From NCBI GenBank assembly GCA_938033975.1, contig CALHKJ010000280.1, positions 1 through 13,014 on the forward strand: a stretch of DNA of 13,014 nucleotides, written 5' to 3'. The position numbers and the translations under genes were made by a program. Below are positions 1 to 8,400 of the stretch, piece by piece (the first letter of the stretch is position 1; every line of letters begins with the position of its first letter). Below the pieces are notes generated by a model. It saw only the letters and a program-made list of their open reading frames with translations, ran no database searches and was not told the origin of the DNA. Source of the DNA: an uncultured Saprospiraceae bacterium (GTDB lineage Bacteria > Bacteroidota > Bacteroidia > Chitinophagales > Saprospiraceae).

Positions 1-321
1 GATATGCTTAATGATGTTGAACTTGAAGCAAGTTTTGGTAGTTTAAAAACCAATACAAATATTTCTGTTTATCCGAGAGTTGTAAAAAAGGCACAGGAAT
101 TTGTATTGTACTTTGATAATGAAATTGAAGGAAATTATAAAGTTGAGTTGGTTGATTCAAGTGGAGATTACATTGAAACAATCTACAATAGTCAGTTAAG
201 TGTTTTCAATGCTAAAAGCTCAATTACACTGGAAATTTTAACTCCATTGAATCCTGGAATGTATTATGTTGTATTAGCATCAAATGATTTTAGTCAGGCG
301 ACTAAATTGATGAAATTCTAA
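1..321 (+). CDS. C-terminal end of a T9SS-secreted protein (5' partial)
   Basis: Only the last 106 codons are visible. The frame is already open at base 1, so the ATG at base 4 is probably an internal Met rather than the start. From about residue 19 the sequence resembles a type-A T9SS C-terminal sorting domain: NISVYPRVV opens it, VELVDSSGDYIETI is the central strand-turn with the usual D-x-x-G, LNPGMYYVVL matches the L-x-x-G-x-Y-x-V strand, and ATKLMKF resembles the usual basic/hydrophobic end. The common PNP motif is replaced by YPRVV. In this family the domain directs export across the outer membrane by the Por machinery and is then removed. The passenger function lies outside the window and cannot be stated. 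The TAA stop overlaps the convergent ribA stop by 4 bp. Confidence 0.7.
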   Translation, partial: DMLNDVELEASFGSLKTNTNISVYPRVVKKAQEFVLYFDNEIEGNYKVELVDSSGDYIETIYNSQLSVFNAKSSITLEILTPLNPGMYYVVLASNDFSQATKLMKF

Positions 322-920
322 AATGACCTAAACAAATGACCAAGCAGCTCCTTCTTCGTTTTTAGGTAAGCTTTATTCTCTTCTTTTACCAAGGTCTCCA
401 ACGGTATTCTTTCTACCAGTTCAATACTTGATTGCTCAAATACTTCAATCTTTTTTGGATTATTAGTTAGTAACTTAATTCTCTTAATCCCTTCCGCCTT
501 TAATATTTCTATGGCAACATTGAAGTCTCTTAAATCTGCATCAAAACCTAGTTCAATATTCGCTTGGATCGTGTCATAACCTTCATCCTGTTTGTTGTAT
601 GCCTTCAACTTATTAATGATACCAATCCCACGCCCTTCTTGCCTGAGATAAATAAGGATACCTCCTTCTTCCTCAATGATCTGCATACTTTTATTCAACT
701 GCTCTCCGCAATCACATCGATTGGAATGAAAGAGATCGCCAGTAATGCATTCAGAATGAATCCTCACAAATACAACTTCATCAACATTGATTTTAGGAGA
801 AACCATCGCAATATGTGGCATATTATTTTCTGATGTTGTTGAGTAGGCTTTCATATGAAAACGACCCCAATCAGTAGGCATGGTTGCTTCAGCTTGTTTT
901 ATCAGTTGTGTATTATTCAA
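318..920 (-). CDS. ribA: GTP cyclohydrolase II
   Basis: This cytosolic enzyme opens GTP to 2,5-diamino-6-ribosylamino-4(3H)-pyrimidinone 5'-phosphate, formate and pyrophosphate, the first step of riboflavin synthesis. The 200-residue length fits a stand-alone RibA rather than a RibBA fusion. The zinc ligands are visible as HSEC (C58) and GDLFHSNRCDCGEQL (C69, C71). RQEGRGIG (93-100), the KLKAYNKQDEGYDT region, ANIELGFDADLRD, TNNPKK and the KTKKELLGHLF tail all match the family. The chosen start is a TTG at 918-920. It restores the family N-terminus (LIKQAEATMPTDWGRF), and an in-frame stop lies six codons upstream with no ATG between. The start lies inside the flippase gene with an 8-bp overlap, so translational coupling is likely. 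A purine-rich AGAAAGAG lies about 9 nt upstream. Identification is very secure; the exact start is less so. Confidence 0.96.
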   Translation of the reverse strand: MNNTQLIKQAEATMPTDWGRFHMKAYSTTSENNMPHIAMVSPKINVDEVVFVRIHSECITGDLFHSNRCDCGEQLNKSMQIIEEEGGILIYLRQEGRGIGIINKLKAYNKQDEGYDTIQANIELGFDADLRDFNVAIEILKAEGIKRIKLLTNNPKKIEVFEQSSIELVERIPLETLVKEENKAYLKTKKELLGHLFRSF

Positions 921-2367
921 TGCTAATCTCTTTCTTCTTTACTAATGCAATTATGTCAATAAAGTTTCCTCTCAAGACAAAAATCACTGCAAGAATACTA
1001 ATAAAAAATTGTATCAATCCTTTCAACCTGATGTCAATATCCAAATAATAGTGAACCATGAAAAGTAAAATAAAGCTGATGAAAGGAATGAACCAAATGT
1101 CGATAAGATTATAGTTCATTTTAAGCTTTCGTTGGGCTACAAAAAAGAATACAATTGAACTTGCGAAACCTGCAATAATGCCTGCCAATAAAACTCCCTC
1201 TAATCCATATTTTCCAGAAAGAACGTGATAGAGATATAAAAGAACCACCAAAGAGAAAATTGATATAACGCTTATCACTCTAGAGCTCTTTGTATAATTT
1301 AGCTGCATATTGAATAATAATAAATAGCTTCTTAAAAATACAATACATGTTGCAAGGGTGAAGTAGGGTATAGCTGCAATGAAGGTTTCTTCTTTTGTAA
1401 CAAATGATAAATTATGCCCAATCAATAATATTCCTCCTGCCGCAAGCAAGTTTGCTGCCATATAGAATTTGATGAGTTTTTGAGCATACTTACCACTGTG
1501 ATTTCCACCTCTTTGAAAGGACTCATATAGGAAAGGACGAATACCATTCATGACAGAGTCTGCAACCAAAAAAAGCATGCCTGCGATTGTCATCAATAAA
1601 GCGTATTGTCCTACTACTTTTAAGTTCAAGTAATTTTCCAAAATTATTCGATCACCGGTTGAGCTCAACCAATAGATTAACAAATAGGGTATAAGAGCAA
1701 TGGAATATTTCATAGATGGCTTTATCATTGACCAGTCAAACTTAAAATTGATTATACCTTTCTCTTGCAAGATAATGTAGATAAAGGTCAATGAATAAGG
1801 AATCATAACTCCCAACAACAAACCATATACTCCTTTTTTAAAACCAAGGATTAAAACAATTTGAATAATAACTGCCAAAATTATTTGCGTAAGCAGAATG
1901 TAACTCAACTTGGCAAATTGCTTTTTATTTTTAAGATAAATGAAATAAACAGAATTTGTTGCACTTACCAAAGCAGATATGATCACAATCAAACCATACG
2001 GGTAAAAGGTTACAGATTCGTCTTTGAAAATAATTTCAAAAAGTAAAGGGCCACATAGTAAAAGAAAACCAAAACAGATAATTCCAAGGAATAATGAAAA
2101 ACTGAATAGCTGGCTCAAATATTTTTTCGTAAGATTTTCATCATGATTATAATCCCAATAAAAGGTTGTCATAGATGAGTTAATTCTAAGTGTCCCTGCA
2201 ATATTCACTATACCACTGACTGCAACCATCAATGTATACAATCCATACTCAGGTCCAGTTAAAACATTCAAGTATAAAGGAAGTAGAAATATGCCAAGCG
2301 CCGGCTTGATAAAGTTCAATGCTACCATTAAGGCCGTTGCAGATACTACGCTTGATTTTCTTTCCAT
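913..2367 (-). CDS. Wzx/MATE-like polysaccharide flippase (oligosaccharide translocase)
   Basis: This is a 484-residue, very hydrophobic protein with roughly 12-14 predicted membrane segments spread from about residue 10 to 470. It fits the polysaccharide-biosynthesis (Wzx) branch of the MOP flippase superfamily. Family-like features are the N-terminal block LPLYLNVLTGPEYGLYTLM and the mid-protein block GDRIILENYLNLKVVGQYAL before a long helix. Members move undecaprenyl-linked sugar units across the inner membrane; the substrate here cannot be read from sequence. I prefer the ATG at 2365-2367. A TTG four codons upstream in the same frame lies within the U-tract of the preceding terminator. 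The gene follows the giant surface-protein gene on the same strand, but a terminator separates them, so it probably has its own promoter or depends on read-through. No glycosyltransferases are adjacent. It overlaps ribA by 8 bp. Confidence 0.85.
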   Translation of the reverse strand: MERKSSVVSATALMVALNFIKPALGIFLLPLYLNVLTGPEYGLYTLMVAVSGIVNIAGTLRINSSMTTFYWDYNHDENLTKKYLSQLFSFSLFLGIICFGFLLLCGPLLFEIIFKDESVTFYPYGLIVIISALVSATNSVYFIYLKNKKQFAKLSYILLTQIILAVIIQIVLILGFKKGVYGLLLGVMIPYSLTFIYIILQEKGIINFKFDWSMIKPSMKYSIALIPYLLIYWLSSTGDRIILENYLNLKVVGQYALLMTIAGMLFLVADSVMNGIRPFLYESFQRGGNHSGKYAQKLIKFYMAANLLAAGGILLIGHNLSFVTKEETFIAAIPYFTLATCIVFLRSYLLLFNMQLNYTKSSRVISVISIFSLVVLLYLYHVLSGKYGLEGVLLAGIIAGFASSIVFFFVAQRKLKMNYNLIDIWFIPFISFILLFMVHYYLDIDIRLKGLIQFFISILAVIFVLRGNFIDIIALVKKKEISIE

Positions 2368-2376
2368 AAGTTTGTG

Positions 2377-2416
2377 CAAAAATAAAGGGTTTCAAGAATT
2401 AATCCTGAAACCCCTT
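2377..2416 (-). terminator. Intrinsic terminator after the giant gene
   Basis: Read on the - strand, GGGTTTCA (2413-2406) and TGAAACCC (2394-2387) form a perfect 8-bp stem around an 11-nt loop, followed at once by TTTATTTTT (2386-2378). It begins about 20 bp past the TAA of the giant gene and ends about 10 bp before the flippase ATG. This is a textbook Rho-independent arrangement. It should end transcripts of the giant gene and separate it from the flippase-ribA pair. Confidence 0.85.
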
Positions 2417-2435
2417 AATCTATATAGGTTTTAAT

Positions 2436-5400
2436 CTATTTCAAGATATTGATAAATCGACTCTCCATCTTTCTTCCCATGTCCACTTGCAGTATATAGA
2501 TTCCATTTGCTAATTGATCTAGTTGTACTTCCAAGTTCACATTACCTGCAGTCAGATTTTTAAACGTTTCAGTTTGAAGCTTATTTCCATAAATGTCCAT
2601 TATTTGAATTTTTACTTCACCTTCCTCATATTGGTCAAATTCTATTTCGATAAATTCTGAAGCCGGATTAGGGAAGACTTCAACTTGGAATTTTGAAACA
2701 CGATCATCATTCCAAATATTTGAAACTGCAATGGCATTTGCACCAATATATTTTACAACCTTGTAGCTGTAATTTGATTCAACTAATTTGTTAGTATCCT
2801 CATTGTAAGTCATATCATAAGCTTTATCAAATCTATTCATGGATATCATTTCAAAATTCAAACCATCACCAGATCTTAATAAAGCATACTTATCACCTTC
2901 TTCAAAGTTTTCATCTGTCCAAGTTAAACGACTAATTCCATTTTCATGGAATCCTGACAACTGAATATCTTCAACCAATTGAGTAGTGAAACCAACAAAT
3001 ACAAAACCGGCATCCACATTCAGCATAGAAGTTACACTTGTTACTGCTATGGCATCAGTCAAACCGTTATCTTCTGCATCACTATCTTCATTGTCATTAA
3101 ATGATTGATCTTTAACAGTAAATATAAATCCTGCTGGAGCTTCAAATTGAATGAAGTGATCTGCTGTTGATAAATTGGTGAAAGCATACCTACCTAAAAC
3201 GTTAGTAGTTGTTGTTTCCAATATTTCCATATTTGCATCTAATAAGTGCACAGTAACACCAGTGATACTTTCCTCTACAAAATCTTGAAGTCCGTTGCCG
3301 TCGTCCTCCCATGTTCTTCCTCCAATTGTAGCTCTGGCTGGAATCAGACCGACATCAATACTAGTTATAACATCTTCTTGGTCAAGTGCAAACACTTCAC
3401 TTGTTCCAGTCATATCGATATTACTATCAATTGTATCATCATTGCCTGAGTAAACTTGAGTGAATTGGAAACCATCAGGTTTTTCAACAAATATAAAGTA
3501 GTTGCCTGGTCTTAAATCTTCAAACATGTACATACCATTATTGTTGGTAGTTGTTCGATCAATTTCACCTTCACCTTCTCTGAATATCGCAACTTCAACA
3601 TCTTCTACACCAAACTCACCAAATTCTTGAGTCCCATCAAGATCAATATCATTCCATATATAATTTCCTACAAAGGCAGGTTGGTATATTCCACAATCAA
3701 TATCATCAGAAAATACTCCCGAACCAATAGAGAATATATTTGAAGATCCATCTTGGATTAAATTAGTCACGTCAGAATCATTAGAAGTATTGCCTCCTCT
3801 AAAAGCAGCAGTCGCTAAATATCCTTCTGGTAGGTCAAAGACAACAAAATAGTCTCCTATTGGAACATTATCAAACAAATAATAACCTGGCTCTCCATCT
3901 GAATCATCAGTTGTAATTGTAGATCTTACAAAATTCATTTGATCGTCATATAAATTTACTGTTGCATCGTTCACACCAGGTTCTCCATTATCTTGAACTC
4001 CATTTCCATTATTGTCTATCCAAAGTAAATTTCCAATACTTCCTGGTGAGGACTGTAGCCCAATATCAACATTACCTCTTTGTTCTCCTGAAGTAAGACT
4101 TATAGTTGCTGTTGTACCTGCACCATTACTATTATCAACATCTGAATCTAAATTGTCGTCTCCAGCATTTTCGATGGTTACTGATGTTCCAAAATTTAAG
4201 TTTAATCCAACGTAGTAATTTCCTGGCTTAAGATTATTAAATAGATAGAATCCATTTTCATCTGTAAGAGGATTAATACCAGTTGTTGTCATTAATAATT
4301 GTTGACCTGTCTCATCAAATAATCTCACGATATAATCATTTGCTCCTGGCTCATCATCATCTTGAAGTCCATTACCATTGAAGTCAAACCAGACATAATC
4401 ACCTATGCTAACAGGGTAGTAGTAACCGGCATTTACTCCAGTTATCTCAGTGCCATCTTCAAAGCTTAAAGTTTCAGTTTGGAAAACTTCATTTTCTAAT
4501 ACTATGTCTGAATCTATTTCTGTATTAGTCCCTACATTAATGCCTGTGGCAGTGCTAGTCGACTCAAGGTCAAATACCAATGTATAGTCACCATTAGGAA
4601 ATCCTGAAAATTCATAATATCCTTCTTCAAGATCAGTGCTCATACTGGTAGTATTATCCAATACTGCTCCTGTTGAAAAAACCAATGAAACAGAAACTCC
4701 ATTTCGTCTGTTGTCATCAGAATCGAGAATACCATTTCCGTTCACATCTTCATAGACAATACCTGCAACAACATTTTCATCTGAGCCACCTCCGGTATTA
4801 TTTCCACCGCCATTGTCAACTTCTTCAATGTAAAGCCCAAAATCTAAGTTGCTCAAACTAATACCATCTGTTAAAATAATCGGCCCTGCCACTGCAATGC
4901 CATCTATCAATAATAAGTCGGAATCAATTTCCTCATTTGCAACTGCTTGACTTGGAGATATTTCAAATGTATCAACCGAAACAATTATGTAATAATTGCC
5001 AGGCATCAAATTATTGAATTGATAAGCCCCATTTGTGTCGCTCAATCCCTCCGCTATGAAGTTGTCGTTTTCATCAAAAAGACTAATCAAAATATTTTCA
5101 AAACCTTGCTCATCATCGTCTTGGATTCCATCTTCATTAGTATCATTCCAAACATAATCTCCAATAGAATTTAATGGAACAGCTCCTCCGGTTATTTGCA
5201 TACTTGTGTTTGCAACAACTGTAATACAATCACTTGAGCCTTGTTCGATTAAGTTATTGATTTGACTTTCTCCAGTATTAAGAAGAACAAAATTATCTTC
5301 CGTAGGGAATACAATATAATAGTTGCCAGCTTCCAAGTTTGTAAAACTAAATGCTCCTTGTTGATCAGTGGTTGCTGTTGTCACTTCTTCACCAGCACAG

Positions 5401-8400
5401 GTTTTTAAGCTAATAATAGCACCCGCAATACCTGGATCATCTGTCAATATTCCATCACCATTTCTATCTCTTACAAATGTACCATTGATTACACCAAATT
5501 CAGGTTCAGGGTCTATTCCCTCTATTTCAATAAACCCAAAGTCATGATCAAGTTGATCCACGCCATTGAATAATGTAATTACATCTGAGGTCAAAACATT
5601 ATTCATCAAAGTCCCTTCCGAATCTTGTGTATTATTTCCTGCTCCTATTAGTGTACTACTGTAGTCTTCATTTGATAAATTAATTGTAATTCTATATTCA
5701 CCTGGAATGAGATTATCGAATTGGTAAAATCCATTCGTATCTGTTATTGTATTATCTATGAGCTCTCCTGAATTATCTATAAGTCCAACTACAACTTCTG
5801 CAATTCCATTTTCGTCAACATCTTGTAGACCATTTTCATTTTCATCTAACCAAACATAATCTCCAATACTTGCCAAAGGAATGTATCCAATGCTTATATT
5901 GTTGCTGTTACTAGGACTAACTGTAACGCAAGATGTAGCACCTGCCATAATTACATTGTTTACATCACTATCACCTGCACTAAGTATTTCAAAATCTGCT
6001 TGATTATTAACAACAACAAAGAAGTCTCCTTCTAATAAATTTTCAAAACCAAATGAGCCATCTGAGTTTGTTAAAGTGCTATTGAGTAGGACAAGGTCAC
6101 AACTATATAAAGTTACAGAGATGCCCTCCAAACCATTCTGATCATTGTTTAGTAAATCACCATTTGCATCACTCCAAACCGACCCGTTGAGACTGCTTGT
6201 ACTTTGGAAGAATCCAAAATCATGATCAAACTGATCAACTCCATCTCTTAAAGCAAACATAGATGACTGAATGAAATTTCCTGTTACAGCTCCTTCTGAG
6301 TCTGTGTCAAAATCACCAATATTTGATTGAGTCAAGTTATAACCCATAGGAGTTTCAACTTGCAAATAATAATTTGAGGCAGGTATATTTTCAAAGCTAT
6401 AAATACCAGATTGATTAGTCCAAGTGGTTCCAATTTCCTCACCGGATTCTGACATTAAATTTATATATACACTTGGCATGCCTGTTTCATCCACATCTTG
6501 AATTCCATTTCTATTTTGGTCTAGCCAAATGTAGTCTCCTATATCACTTGTTGGTATGACACCTAACAAAGTTTCTAAACTTGCCCCATTAGTAACAGTA
6601 AAACAATTTGTGGTCCCATCCTCCTTTAAATCAGAATCCGATCCTATTGCAAATACTTCACCGTCAACATTTTCAACTTCTAAATAATATTCACCAGCGA
6701 CAATTGGTGAAAAGCTAAAGATTCCTTCAGAGTTGGTTATTGTTGAGGTGATCTCAGTTCCTTGACAAGTTTTTACTCTTATTGTTCTATTTGCAATTCC
6801 GGATTCATTTCCATAAATGTTATCACCATTTCCATCTGACCATAACCTTCCATTTATGGATCCACCTGTTCTTCTAAAACCAAAATCGACATCCATATTT
6901 TCAGTACCATTAATCAAACTAAAAACTTCCGAGGAAATAACTCCATTGATCATAATTCCATCAGAGTCAAGACTCTCATCAGAGCCAATATTTGATTCTG
7001 TAATTTCATACTCTGGTATAGCTTTAACTTCAATGTAACAGTTGCCTGGAAGAACATTGTCAAAAATGTAGATGCCTTCAGAATTTGTTATTGTTGTTGC
7101 CAGCAATTGATCATCTGTGTCAATTAGTCTCAACTCAACATTCTCCATTCCTGGTTCATTGTTGTCATAAATTCCGTTTCTATTTACATCCTCCCAAACT
7201 CTGTCTCCAATTCTTGAAAATGGAATGCTTCCTCCGTTGATAGTTATTGTTGATTCGTCTTGAACAACAAAGCATGCAGTTGCTCCCTCTGTTATTATAT
7301 TATCAATTTGGCTTTCGCCTAATGTTGATGTCATCATTCCACCAATTGGACTAAAAACCAAATGGTAGTTTTGCCCTACAAAACCAGTGAAGGTAAATTG
7401 TCCCGATTCATCTGTAGTTCTTGTTGCTATGATAGCTCCATCGCAATTGTAAAACCCTACTGTTGCTCCATGAATTCCAGCATTGCCTGCAAAAGATCCA
7501 TCACCTTCGCTATCACTAAAATAAGTCCCTGTTATACTTGCAGTTCTTTTAATGAAACCAAAATCAATTGTCAAGTTTGATTCACCGTCAAATAAGTTTA
7601 TGATCTCTGACTTTACCTGCAGATTTCCAATATCAGTTCCATTACTATCCATTGAAGGATCATCATTTGGATTTAGTACTGTAGGTAAATAAGTTACCGA
7701 AGGATAATTAGCGACAACACAATATTGTCCTGCAGGTAGATTATCAAAAAGATATAAACCATCTACTCCAGTTATCGTAGTTGCCACCTGTTGGTTTGCA
7801 TTGTCAAATAAAAATAATTGTAGACCAGCTATAGGCCAATCTAAATTTTCATGTATACCATTTTCGTTTTCATCAAAAAATACATAGTTGCCCAATTGTC
7901 CAAGAGGAATATAACCAAGTTTTATTTCTTGACTTTCGTTTGGAACAACTTCTACGCACGATGAGTTGTATGTTCCTTCACCAAATGCACTATCACCGCC
8001 AATAGCAGCAATCATACCTGCGGTCTCCGGTGTTGAAACAAAGTATTGTCCAACAGGTAAGTTTTCAAATGTGTATCTTCCATCTGCATTTGTGATAGTA
8101 CTTGTTACAACTGTTCCATCACATTGATGAAGCGTAACCATTACATTTGGTATACCTGGATCATCAGTAATGGAACTATCCCCATTTCTATCACGGAAAA
8201 CACATCCGGCAATTGATCCAAATTTAAATGACCAACCAAAATCTATATCGTCTCTATGTTGTCCAGGATCAATGCTGAAAAAATCTGAACACATCGGCCC
8301 ATATGCAAGGTCGTAATCGCTATTAGTATTTTCATCTGGATTTGGACTTGTACTTACTTCACAATCATCAGTAGGCTCGCTTGTCTTGATTTTATAATTC

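Noticed and set aside
3246..7580. Several 60-75 codon open frames on the + strand inside the giant gene
   Set aside because: They are antisense shadows of an intact, compositionally constrained repeat gene. Their translations show no domain pattern, and the Cys/Ser-rich runs come from reverse-complemented Asp/Asn/Glu codons.
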